64,000 nucleotides of DNA, from positions 558,001 through 622,000 of the forward strand of contig OZ251237.1 in assembly GCA_965240325.2 (NCBI GenBank), read 5' to 3'. The notes under the pieces were generated by a model, which worked only from the letters and a program-made list of their open reading frames with translations, did no database searches and had not been told where the DNA came from. Made by a program: the position numbers and the translations under genes. Below are positions 8,334 through 17,106 of the stretch, piece after piece. This DNA comes from Rebecca billardiae RCC1528. Taxonomy: Eukaryota > Haptophyta. Numbering within the stretch: the first letter of the stretch is position 1; each line of letters opens with the position of its first letter.

Positions 8334-10022
8334 TCAGCCGCGCGTGCGCGCGCGCGAGGCGCTCCACGCGCGGCGTCCACTGTGCGCGTGCGCGCGCGGG
8401 GCGGAGGGGGCAGCGGGCGGGGATGGCTCAGGGGTGGCACAGCGGCCGGTCGCGCCCCGCCGAGCGCCCCGCCGCGCGCGCCACGCCGCGCGCACCTGTC
8501 GCAGCGGGCCGAGGACGAGGCGCCGGTGCTGCGGCGTCGAGCTCGCGTGCGCGGCCCCGCCGCGCGGCACCCCGTGCGGCAGCTGCGTCAGCCCGGCCAG
8601 CGCGGGGCTCTCCAGCGCGCCGATCCCGGCCAGCAGCCCGCTGAGAACATTCTCAACAGATCGGGACGTCTGCACGAGGCCGTAACTGTCCTCCTCTCGC
8701 GAGGCGGCGACGAGCAGCGCGGCGGCGCGCGCGGCCCAGATGCAGAGCTGCGCGCCGCCGAGGGCCTCGCGCCAGAGCGCGACGGCCACGCCGTGCTGCA
8801 GCCGCTGCCACAGCGCCGGGCTCACGCCGGGCGGCGCGCTCGGCGGCTGCGCGCAGTGGCGGTCGACAGCCACCAGCGCCGCCGTGAGCGCGCGCACGTG
8901 CCGCGAGCAGCCGTCGAGCGCGGCGCGCAGCAGGGTGCCCGTGTGGTCGGCGAAGAGCTCGGCGCGGCGGTGCGCGTCGAGCCGCGCCAGGCAGCACAGG
9001 TCGAGCAGCGCCAGGTGCTGCGTCAGCGCCGGCTGCTCGCGCGCCAGCGCCGCCGCGAGCGGGAGCGGCGCGCTCGGGGCCACGCCGACCGCGGCGCGCG
9101 TGAGCGGCGCGCGCCGCGTGTACAGAACGCCGGCGAGCAGGATGCAGGCGCGCCAGCCCAGCGCGAAGAGCGCCGCGGCGACGAGGACCTGCAGCCAGTG
9201 CGCCCAGCCCGCGACGAGCACGGCGGCGCGCGCGCCCTCGGCGCCCGGCGCGGCGCCGAGCTGCAGGGCGGCCGCGCGGCCACGGAGCGCAAGCGTGACG
9301 CAGTGCAGCAGGCGCATGAACGGCGTGAGCGTGCGCACGGGGGCGAGGCTGACGAGCGCGAGCAGGGCGAGGTGGGTGCGCGCGCAGAGCTTAAGCGCGC
9401 CCAGCGCGGCGCCCGGCGCGAGCGGGCGCAGCCGCAGGAACGCGTCCTGCTGCAGCTGCGGGAACGACAGCGACTGGTCTGAGAGCGGCGCGTACGCGCA
9501 CAGCGCCGCGCCCGCCGAGAGGAGCACGCCCGCCGTGGCGATGAGCGGCTCGGGCGCGTAGCACAGGAGCTCGGCCTCCGCGCCGGCGCACGCGTAGATC
9601 CACGGCCGGCCGCCGCTGCGGGCCGCCTCGGTGCCCAGGCGGATCGCGTCCGAGGCTGCGACGCTCGCGGCGATCAGCGCGGCTGGTGCCATCTTGGCGC
9701 GGCCGTGCAGCTCGCGCGCGAGGGTCGAGCGGATGGCGAACCACGAGGAGGGCGGCTCGTCGAGCTCGCACGTGGCGGGCAGCACGCCGATGGCGACGCG
9801 TCGATGGTTGGCCAGCACGAGCGCGAACGCGAAGAAGGATGGCAGCACGCGCACGGGCGCCCACGCCAACGCCGCGCCGGGCGAGCTGCTCAGCAGGAGG
9901 CATGCGAGAGCGTGCGCGCAGAGCAGCGTGGCGTACAGGTAGACGAAGCCTTGCAGCATGTGGTCGCGATCGCGCGCACTGGCCCACCGCGAGAGCGCCG
10001 CCGACGCCTCGCCGCTCGACAT
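8334..10022 (-). CDS. NDC1: NDC1-like transmembrane nucleoporin
   Basis: A protein of about 562 residues starts at the ATG at 10022 (MSSGEASAALSRWASARDRD). The N-terminal half has several hydrophobic segments (for example LYATLLCAHALACLLL near residue 30, the FFAFALVL region, and later LALLALVSLAPV and VLVAAALFALG). The C-terminal half is soluble and carries the pattern LALLDLCCLARLDAHRRAEL near residue 335, like the LALQ-L--L---S--RR--IF block of NDC1/TMEM48, followed by helices and a VENVLSGLLAGIGALESP segment near the end. NDC1 anchors the nuclear pore complex in the pore membrane. The stop at 8334 gives a low-complexity Arg-rich tail, so the true 3' end may involve an unseen intron. The gene is head-to-head with another nuclear-pore-related gene. 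Confidence 0.65.
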   Translation of the reverse strand: MSSGEASAALSRWASARDRDHMLQGFVYLYATLLCAHALACLLLSSSPGAALAWAPVRVLPSFFAFALVLANHRRVAIGVLPATCELDEPPSSWFAIRSTLARELHGRAKMAPAALIAASVAASDAIRLGTEAARSGGRPWIYACAGAEAELLCYAPEPLIATAGVLLSAGAALCAYAPLSDQSLSFPQLQQDAFLRLRPLAPGAALGALKLCARTHLALLALVSLAPVRTLTPFMRLLHCVTLALRGRAAALQLGAAPGAEGARAAVLVAGWAHWLQVLVAAALFALGWRACILLAGVLYTRRAPLTRAAVGVAPSAPLPLAAALAREQPALTQHLALLDLCCLARLDAHRRAELFADHTGTLLRAALDGCSRHVRALTAALVAVDRHCAQPPSAPPGVSPALWQRLQHGVAVALWREALGGAQLCIWAARAAALLVAASREEDSYGLVQTSRSVENVLSGLLAGIGALESPALAGLTQLPHGVPRGGAAHASSTPQHRRLVLGPLRQVRAAWRARRGARRGATGRCATPEPSPPAAPSAPRAHAHSGRRAWSASRARTRG

Positions 10023-10160
10023 CGCGCGCTTGCTCGGCCTCGCCGCAAGCCCGCGACGTTGGCGGCTTGGCGCGGCTGCAGCGGCTCCCTTGCGTGGCCG
10101 GACTCGTGTGCCGCGCGGCGGCGCTCTCGCGCGGGACCACCCTTTGCGCGGGTCATCATC
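10023..10160. promoter_or_regulatory. Compact bidirectional promoter between two nuclear-pore genes
   Basis: Only 138 bp separate the start codons of the minus-strand NDC1-like gene and the plus-strand SAC3/FG gene, so this segment must hold both 5' leaders and at least part of both promoters. It is GC-rich with no TATA-like box. Confidence 0.6.
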
Positions 10161-13100
10161 ATGGCTTCCTTCGCGGGCCGCGGTCGAGGCCGCGGCGGGG
10201 CGTCGCCCATGGGCTTCCCTGGCGGCGGGCGCGGGCCGGGCGCGCAGACGGAGCTGTGCTACTACTTCCAGCAGGGCTTCTGCAAGCGCGGCGACCAATG
10301 CTTCTACCGACACGAGCGACCGCCGAGCTCGGGCGCCGCGCACGACTCGAGCTTCGATTCGTTCGGCGGCCAGATCCGCGGCACGCCCTCGCGCGTGGCG
10401 AGCACAGCGTTCGGAGCCGTGCCGCCGGCAGCCGCCCACGCCAGTGCGTTTGGCGGTGGCGCCGCCGCCGCGCAGGCCGCGCAGCCTTTCGCGATGCCTG
10501 CCGCGCCTGCGTGCGGCGCCGACGAGGGCGCGGCCTGCGCGCGCAGCAGCGCCTTTGGCGGGACGGCTCTGCCGGCGAGCTCCCCCGCGCAGCCGCAGGC
10601 GTCGGTCTTCGCGCAGCCGGCGAGCGGCACCCCCGCGAGCAGGCTGGGCAAGCAGGCGACCGCCTCGCGCGGGCAGCCCGAGGGCGACGAGGCCGCGCGG
10701 CCCAAGCGCAGCCGCGCGTTGGGCGGCGCGGACAGCTTGGCCGCTGCTGCCGGCGGCGCGCCGGGCCAGGGCGCGCGCGCAGGCGGCGGCGGAGACGGCG
10801 GCTCGATGGACGCGGCGCAGGGCGCTACCGCGGGCGCGGCCGCCCTCGCCGCCGCGAAGGAGGCGGCCGCCGCCCTTCGCTCCAAGCTGGAGGACAAGCA
10901 GACGGCGCGAAAGGCCGCGCGCGAGAGGAAGGGCGGAATGAGCAAAGGGAAAGGCGCACAGCCGCAGCCGCAGCCGCAGCCGCAGCCGCGAGCACAGCCG
11001 CGAAGCACGCCCGCGACCCCCGAGCGGCTCGCCGCGGCGCCGCTCGGCGGCGCGACGCCGCCCCAGGCCGGCGGCCGGCCGGCGGCGGCGGCGGCGGCGG
11101 CAGGCGGCGGCGGCGGCGGCGGCGCGGAGGGCGCGGGCGCCGACGCTGGCGCCGACGACGCCGACGACGCCGACGCCGACGACCCCGACTTTGGCAGCGC
11201 GGGCGGCTGGGGCACGTGCCTCGCGTTCTGCCCGCCGGAGGAGGTCGCGCAGCGCCAGGAGGAGATCGGCGGCATCCACCCGTTCGAGCAGGACACGGCG
11301 GTCGGCGGCCCGCGGCTCGACTGGTGCGTCACGACTTTTCACCGGCTGGCGGCGGGCAACGCGATCCCGCCGCCGGAGCGCGTGCGGCCGGTGCACGTGC
11401 TCCGCCGCGTCGTGCGGTACCTCCTGGACGAGGTGCTCACGCGCACGTACCTGCAGCCCGACGGCCGCGTCTGCCCGTTCCCGAAGGCGGCGGCGAGCTG
11501 GCCGCAGCCGGGCCGGCCACTGCTCATCGATCGGTACAACTTCATCCGCGACCGGCTGCGCGCAGTCCGGCAGGAGGTGCAGCAGCAGTGGTCCGGGCGC
11601 ACGCCGGACGGGCAGTTCCGCCCGCTCTCGCGCGAGGCCAAGCTGTGCGCCGTCGACATCTTCGAGCGCTGCGCGCGCTTCCACATCCTCGCCGAGCACC
11701 ACCTGTGCGAGCTCGGTGTGCGCAATCTCGGGCTGGACGAGGCGCGCTTCGACGCCAAGATGAACATGGAGCAGCTCTCGAAGACGATCGTCACGCTGAA
11801 CGAGCACTACGAGGAGCTCTCGCGCGAGCGGATCGGCTGCCCGAACGAGGCCGAGTTCCGCTCGTACAACATGCTCGTCGAGGGCGACACGAGCCTCGTG
11901 CTCTCGATGGTGGCGCAGATGGACGAGGACATGCGCTGCTCGGCACACGTGCGGTTCGCGCTGCGCGTGATCGCCGCGCGCGAGACCGGGGACTACTCGG
12001 GGTTCATGCGCCTCCTGCGCTCGGCCAACTTCTTCGCCGCGTGCCTCATGCACCGCTTCCTCCAGACCGTCCGCGCGGGCGCGCTCGAGCGCATCTGCTT
12101 CGCCTTCTCCGGCGCGACCGCGCTGCCGCTCGCAGAGCTCGTGCGCATCCTCGCGTTTGCGGACGCGGCCGAGGCGGACGAGTTCTGCACCTACTACGGG
12201 CTGCAGTGCGAGGGCGGCTGCGTGAAGCTGCTCAAGACGCGCGCGCTGCAGCAGGGCGAGGGGTTCCTCCCGCTGCACCGCTCGCCGCTCATCGAGGCGA
12301 AAGTGCAGGGGCGCACGCTGTCGAGCGTCGTGCTGAGGCCTGGCCGCGTGCACGCGGCGGGCGCCGAGCCCGCGCCCGGCGCGGGCAAGGCGAAGCGCGC
12401 GCCGAAGCCCGGCGCGGCGATCGGCGCGGGCGCCGGCGCCGCGGCGGCGTGCGCCACGCTCGGCGGCGTGGCCGCCGCGCGGCTGCCCTCAGCGACCGCC
12501 GCCTGCGCCGGCGCGGCTGCCGGGCTGGGCGCGGCCTCGGCTGCGGCCGCGCCCCTGCCGGCCGGCGACGCCGGCGCCGCGCCGCTCGCGCCGACGGCGC
12601 GCGCGCCCGCCGCGCAGCCCAAGCCGCCCGCGGCCGCGACGAAGGCGGTGGCGGCGGAGCCAGCCGGCCCCGTCTTTGGCGGGTTTGGCGCCGCCGGCGC
12701 CACCCCCTCCGCTGGGTTTGGGTTTGGCGAGCCGCCGACAGCACAGCCGGCGGCGGCAGGGTTTGGCTTTGGCGGCGCGAGCAGCGCGACGGCGCAGCCA
12801 CAGCAGCCATCCGGACGCCCCACCGCTGGATTCGCGCCGTCCGCCGCCGGCGCCGCGCCGCCGCAGGCGCCGCCGGCGGCGGCGGCGCCGACACCGCCCT
12901 TTGGGTGCGCAGCGCTCGGCGCCGCGGCGGCGGCGCCGCCGCCAAAGCCGACTGCCACAGGCTTCAGCTTTGGAGCGGCGCCAGCCGGCGGCGCGCAGCA
13001 GCCGGCGGCGGCGAGCCAGCCGGGCGCAGCCGCGTGCGCGCAGCCGCGGCCGCCCGCCCCGGCCGCCGCGGCGGCGGGCACGCCACCCGCCTTCTCGTTT

Positions 13101-16100
13101 GGCAAGCCAGCAGCGCAAGCGGCACCGGCGGGCTCGGGCACGGAGGGCGGCGCCGCGGCCACGCCGCCGCAGCAGCAGCCGTCGCTGCGGCGCACTAAGA
13201 AGCGGCGGGGTGGCGAGGACGAGGACGAGGCGGACGAGGCGGCGCGCGCGACGCACAAGCGCGCGCTGCACGGCACGCCGCCGCAGCCCTCTCAGCCCGC
13301 CCTGCCGGCGTCCAACCCCTTCGCCTCCGCGGCCGCCACGCCCTGCACCGGCGGCGGCGGCGGCGGAAGCGGCGGCGGCGCGTGCCAGGCGGCCATGCTG
13401 ACAACTTGCTCGAGCGGCGGTGGCGGCGTCTTTGGCGGCGTGGGCGCGACGCCGGCGCTCCCGGCGGGCGGCACTGCGCCGCCGGGCACGCTTGGCTCCC
13501 CCTTCGCCCCGCGCGGGCCACAGCCGACCGCCGCGGCGGCGTGCGATCTCGGCACGCCGCCGGCCGGCGCCGCGGCGCCGCGGCCGAGCGACTGGGCGGA
13601 AAGCGAGCGCGCGGCCGGCGCGCCACCGCATCCGCCGAGCGGCGCCGAGGCCGCGTGGCTCTCCGGCGCGGCGGCGGGCGCGGCTGGCGGCGGCGCCGCC
13701 GCGCGCTCGCCGCCGCGCGGGCCGCGCTCGCTCGGCCTCTCGCCGCCGCAGTCGCGCAGCCCGCAGCGGTCTCCGTTCGCGGGCTTGCGGCAGCAATCGC
13801 CATTGCGGCGCTCGACGCCGGTGCCGCCGCGCGCGCCCGACGCCGCGGCGCGGCCGTTCCGCATGGACGTGTCCGAGCGCGCGCTGACGCCGGCGGTGAA
13901 GCAGCACCCGGGCTGGCTCCGCCGCCTCGCCGCCGAGCCCGACGGTGCGCCGGCGCGGCGCAAGCTCCTGCTCTCGCGGTGGCGGTCGGAGGCGAGGGCA
14001 CTGCAGAATGAGCGAGCCGCGGCGCGCGCGCGGCGCGCGGCGCAGCAGCGGGAGGCGCTCGACCCGGTGCGCACGGCGCGCACGCTGGCGCCGGCGCCGC
14101 TCGGCGGCGCCGCGCACGCCCGCACGCCCGCGCACCCGCTCGGCGCCACCGCGCACGCCGGCGCGCAGCTCGAGCGCGCGCTCGCGGACGCGGCGCGCGC
14201 CTCGGCTGCCCTCGATGCGCACGAGGCGCGGCGGCCAAGCAGCCCGCTGCGGCTGGAGCGCGTCGTCGGCGAGCCGCTCGCCGAGCTGCACGCCGCGGCG
14301 AGGGTGGACGAGGGCGCGGCCGAGGAGCCGCTCGGGCCCGCGCTGTGGAAGTGCGCGCTGCTGCTCCCGCCCGCGCGCGCCGACGGCGCCGACGGCGCCG
14401 ACGGCGGCGCGTGCGCGCTCGGCGGCTGGCTCGGCGCGCGGCTGCGGTGGCGCGCGCCGCGGCCGGCGCCGACGCCGCCCGACGGCGAGCGCGTGCTGTG
14501 CTGCGGCGCGGCGCTCGTGCAGCCGCGCCGGCACGTCGTGCCCGCCGCCGCGGCCGCGCTCGCCGGCTCTCCCGTCGAGGTGCGCCTGTGCTGCGTCCGC
14601 GAGGTTGTGGCCCCGACCGCGGCCGCGGCCACGGCCGCGCGCGCCTCTCTGGCGGGGAGCAGCGCCGTTCTGATCGTCGCGAGCGTGCCGCTGGCGCGCG
14701 CGCGCGAGGAGGTGGTCGCGCAGCTCTCGGCGCTGCCCGCGGGCGCGCGCGCCGCCGTCGTCGTCGCTGTCGACGCCGCCGCGCTCGCGCTCGAGCATGC
14801 CCGCCGCGAGCGCGACGGCGGCAGCCGCGGCGCGCGCGCTCGCGCCGCGCGACCTGACGACGGCTCCTCGCCCGGCGAGATTGCAATCTCGCTGCCCGGC
14901 GAGATTGCAATCTCGCTGGCGGAGCTGCGAGCGTACGCCGCGTCCGAGCTCAAGGCGGAGGAGCTGGCGGCGCGGTGCGCGGACGAGCGCGTCGCGTGCG
15001 CGACGGTGCGCGTGCTCATGCCCGCCTCCGACGCGGACGACGACGGCGAGCTGACGCGCGCGCTGCGCTGGCTCGCGGCGCGCGCGCCGCGGCCGCCCGC
15101 ACTCGCCTTGACGAATCTTGCGGAGCTCGTGGAGACGCGGTGGGCGCGCGCGGCGGCGGAGGCGCGCGGGGCTGGGCTTGCGGCGCTGGTGGGCGCGCTC
15201 AACGCCGCGGTGGACGGCGTGCAGGCCGGCGTGCGCCGCGTCACACGCGAGCTTCCGCCTCAGCTCTGGCCTCCGCCCGAGCTCGCGTATGTCGACGCGC
15301 CGCCGCGGGCGGCCGGCGGCGCGGCGGCGGCCGCGCCGAGCGGCGCGCTGGTCGTGCGGGCGGGCGAGGGCGCGCCGGGCGCACCCGCGCCGGCGGCCGC
15401 CGCGCCGGCCGCGCCGTCGGCCGCCATCGCCGCGATCGCGGCCTCGGCGCTCACGGGCAAGCCGCACTGCGACCGAGCGCTCGCCGCGCTGCGAGCGCTG
15501 CGCCTGCCACCGCTGGAAGGCGCGGCGCTCGCACCTTTGCTGCCTGCGCGTGGCGCGCGCGGCGCGGCGCGCGCGCCCTCCGCCGAGGCGCTCCGAGCGG
15601 CGTGGATCGCGTACGCCGACGCGGCGTGCGGCGGCCCCGGCTCGTCGGGCATGCCGCCCGACCTCCGGACTCTGATCGAGCTCGCGGCGGCGCGCGGCGC
15701 GCCGGCGGCTGTCGCGGCGCGCGGCGAGCCGGCGGCTGTCGCGGCGCGCGGCGCGCCGGCGCCTCTGCGCGCCGACTCGGCGCTCGAGCAGGGCGGCATG
15801 TCGGCACTCGCCGCGCAGAGGGCAGAGGAGGAGATCTTGGCCTTGATCGGGCGCAGCCGGCTCGCGTCCGCGGTGCCAGAGGGCCTCGTCGTCGTCTGCC
15901 TCGGCGGCGGCGGGGTCGGAGAGAGCACCGCCGCGGCCGTCGGCGCCGCTGCCGGCCTGAGCGCACGCAGCAGACGTCGCAGCGGCTCGCGCGCGCGCGG
16001 CGCTGTCGCGCAGCCCACGCCACCGTTCGGCGTGCGCAGCCCGCGGCCGAGCTCGCCGGCAGAGGTGGCGGCGCGGGGTCTCGGCAGCGGTGAGGAGCGA

Positions 16101-16883
16101 GTGCCGTGCTGGGCGGTGCCAAGGCCGGCGCGCACCGCGCCAGCGCAGGCCGCGCCGCCCGGCGCGGCCACTGCCGCCGACGCACGTGGCCCAGGCGCGC
16201 AGCACGGCGGCTCACTCGCCCCCGGCGCCGCACAGAATGCCGAGGGCGCAGCGACCGCCGAGCGCTCGACTTGGGAGCCGCCACCGCCGTCGCAGCTCGA
16301 GCGCGTGCTTGAGGCGCTGCGTGCGGAGAGGTGCGGCGCGCCGCTGCGGTCCGCGCGCCGCCGCGGTCCGTGCGACGGACGGCACTCGATGCCATGCGCC
16401 GAGAGAGCGCGCGCGCGCACGCCACGCCCACGCCACGCCCGCACCGGGTTGTACTTTGTGGCGGGGGCACTCGCCCGCGCGGCGCGCGCGCACGCGCGCT
16501 CACGCGGCCTCCCCTGCCCTTCCCACCCCGCACCCGCGCCGCTGCCGCGCGCCGTGCGCAGCGCTGGGATGCAGGCTGCTGCCGCCAAGGCGGGTTCGCC
16601 CCACGGCCGCGCGGCAGCGGCGCGGCCGGCGCCGCCCGCGCCCGCGCCGGGCGCAGCGCGCGCGGTGTGCTCCTACTCCGAGCCAGCGCGCCGCACGCCG
16701 CTGCACGCAGTCGGCAACTGCACGTCGTGCGCGCCCGTCACTCAGCCGTCGGCGGGCGGCGCAGAGCTGGATGCGCGGCCGAGCCCACCCGCGCCTGACG
16801 CGGCGCCGCCCGCCCTCGAGGCCGTGCTGGCCCGCCTGCGGGCCGAGCGCGCCGACTGGAGCCGCGCGCTGGCAGACTCGTAG
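10161..16883 (+). CDS. CCCH zinc finger / SAC3-GANP / FG-repeat mRNA-export protein
   Basis: A single-exon frame of 2240 residues from the ATG at 10161. Upstream in-frame codons overlap the divergent promoter and neighbour and are not used. Residues 33-51 form a C-X7-C-X5-C-X3-H zinc finger (CYYFQQGFCKRGDQCFYRH) like that of NUP42/NUPL2. After a low-complexity stretch with PQPQPQ, residues about 350-710 form a SAC3/GANP domain (a HVLRRVVRYLLDEVL segment, then RDRLRAVRQEV, FHILAEHHL and LKTRALQQGEGFLPLHRS). Residues about 836-990 carry FG repeats (FGGFG, GFGFG, FSFGAAP, FSFGKPA). A further conserved-looking segment at 1390-1700 may correspond to the MCM3AP-like region of GANP. SAC3/GANP is the scaffold of TREX-2, which links transcription to nuclear pores. 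A role in mRNA export at the pore is strongly suggested by the domains and by the NDC1 neighbour. Confidence 0.8.
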   Translation: MASFAGRGRGRGGASPMGFPGGGRGPGAQTELCYYFQQGFCKRGDQCFYRHERPPSSGAAHDSSFDSFGGQIRGTPSRVASTAFGAVPPAAAHASAFGGGAAAAQAAQPFAMPAAPACGADEGAACARSSAFGGTALPASSPAQPQASVFAQPASGTPASRLGKQATASRGQPEGDEAARPKRSRALGGADSLAAAAGGAPGQGARAGGGGDGGSMDAAQGATAGAAALAAAKEAAAALRSKLEDKQTARKAARERKGGMSKGKGAQPQPQPQPQPRAQPRSTPATPERLAAAPLGGATPPQAGGRPAAAAAAAGGGGGGGAEGAGADAGADDADDADADDPDFGSAGGWGTCLAFCPPEEVAQRQEEIGGIHPFEQDTAVGGPRLDWCVTTFHRLAAGNAIPPPERVRPVHVLRRVVRYLLDEVLTRTYLQPDGRVCPFPKAAASWPQPGRPLLIDRYNFIRDRLRAVRQEVQQQWSGRTPDGQFRPLSREAKLCAVDIFERCARFHILAEHHLCELGVRNLGLDEARFDAKMNMEQLSKTIVTLNEHYEELSRERIGCPNEAEFRSYNMLVEGDTSLVLSMVAQMDEDMRCSAHVRFALRVIAARETGDYSGFMRLLRSANFFAACLMHRFLQTVRAGALERICFAFSGATALPLAELVRILAFADAAEADEFCTYYGLQCEGGCVKLLKTRALQQGEGFLPLHRSPLIEAKVQGRTLSSVVLRPGRVHAAGAEPAPGAGKAKRAPKPGAAIGAGAGAAAACATLGGVAAARLPSATAACAGAAAGLGAASAAAAPLPAGDAGAAPLAPTARAPAAQPKPPAAATKAVAAEPAGPVFGGFGAAGATPSAGFGFGEPPTAQPAAAGFGFGGASSATAQPQQPSGRPTAGFAPSAAGAAPPQAPPAAAAPTPPFGCAALGAAAAAPPPKPTATGFSFGAAPAGGAQQPAAASQPGAAACAQPRPPAPAAAAAGTPPAFSFGKPAAQAAPAGSGTEGGAAATPPQQQPSLRRTKKRRGGEDEDEADEAARATHKRALHGTPPQPSQPALPASNPFASAAATPCTGGGGGGSGGGACQAAMLTTCSSGGGGVFGGVGATPALPAGGTAPPGTLGSPFAPRGPQPTAAAACDLGTPPAGAAAPRPSDWAESERAAGAPPHPPSGAEAAWLSGAAAGAAGGGAAARSPPRGPRSLGLSPPQSRSPQRSPFAGLRQQSPLRRSTPVPPRAPDAAARPFRMDVSERALTPAVKQHPGWLRRLAAEPDGAPARRKLLLSRWRSEARALQNERAAARARRAAQQREALDPVRTARTLAPAPLGGAAHARTPAHPLGATAHAGAQLERALADAARASAALDAHEARRPSSPLRLERVVGEPLAELHAAARVDEGAAEEPLGPALWKCALLLPPARADGADGADGGACALGGWLGARLRWRAPRPAPTPPDGERVLCCGAALVQPRRHVVPAAAAALAGSPVEVRLCCVREVVAPTAAAATAARASLAGSSAVLIVASVPLARAREEVVAQLSALPAGARAAVVVAVDAAALALEHARRERDGGSRGARARAARPDDGSSPGEIAISLPGEIAISLAELRAYAASELKAEELAARCADERVACATVRVLMPASDADDDGELTRALRWLAARAPRPPALALTNLAELVETRWARAAAEARGAGLAALVGALNAAVDGVQAGVRRVTRELPPQLWPPPELAYVDAPPRAAGGAAAAAPSGALVVRAGEGAPGAPAPAAAAPAAPSAAIAAIAASALTGKPHCDRALAALRALRLPPLEGAALAPLLPARGARGAARAPSAEALRAAWIAYADAACGGPGSSGMPPDLRTLIELAAARGAPAAVAARGEPAAVAARGAPAPLRADSALEQGGMSALAAQRAEEEILALIGRSRLASAVPEGLVVVCLGGGGVGESTAAAVGAAAGLSARSRRRSGSRARGAVAQPTPPFGVRSPRPSSPAEVAARGLGSGEERVPCWAVPRPARTAPAQAAPPGAATAADARGPGAQHGGSLAPGAAQNAEGAATAERSTWEPPPPSQLERVLEALRAERCGAPLRSARRRGPCDGRHSMPCAERARARTPRPRHARTGLYFVAGALARAARAHARSRGLPCPSHPAPAPLPRAVRSAGMQAAAAKAGSPHGRAAAARPAPPAPAPGAARAVCSYSEPARRTPLHAVGNCTSCAPVTQPSAGGAELDARPSPPAPDAAPPALEAVLARLRAERADWSRALADS
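14875..14916 (+). repeat. Two tandem copies of an 18-bp perfect palindrome, period 24
   Basis: GCGAGATTGCAATCTCGC occurs at 14875-14892 and again at 14899-14916. Each copy is a perfect palindrome. The 24-bp unit encodes PGEIAISL twice in the large SAC3 protein. The half-site GCGAGATTGC also forms the core of the minisatellite in the intron at 38254-38349. Confidence 0.9.
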
Positions 16884-17106
16884 TCTGAGGGAGGATGACG
16901 ATGATGAACGTGGTCACCGGGACTGAGCATCACTGAGTAGCAGCTTGCGATTGCTGCTGCAAGCTGCCAAAGAAGCCTACGACTCCAATGACCGAGTCAG
17001 GTCGAGCACGCATCCCGGGAGTTCGCTGCCTGTCCGGTCCGGGTGAGATCGGCCTCGACTCCTCGAGATCTCGGTCGACTGACGGCTCGGGCCGAGCGGC
17101 GCCGCC

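Noticed and set aside
9705-10160. Upstream extension of the SAC3/FG protein to position 9705
   Set aside because: It would overlap the NDC1-like coding sequence on the other strand, and the extra residues have no protein character; the ATG at 10161 directly precedes a natural RG-rich and CCCH N terminus.
10023-12353. N-terminal extension of the NDC1-like protein to 12353
   Set aside because: The frame is open by composition only; this part is antisense to the zinc-finger/SAC3 region and is Arg-rich, while membrane helices begin after the Met at 10022.
12489-16205. 1238-codon minus-strand open frame
   Set aside because: Antisense to the SAC3/FG gene, Arg/Ala-rich without domains; stop codons are rare on both strands in this composition.
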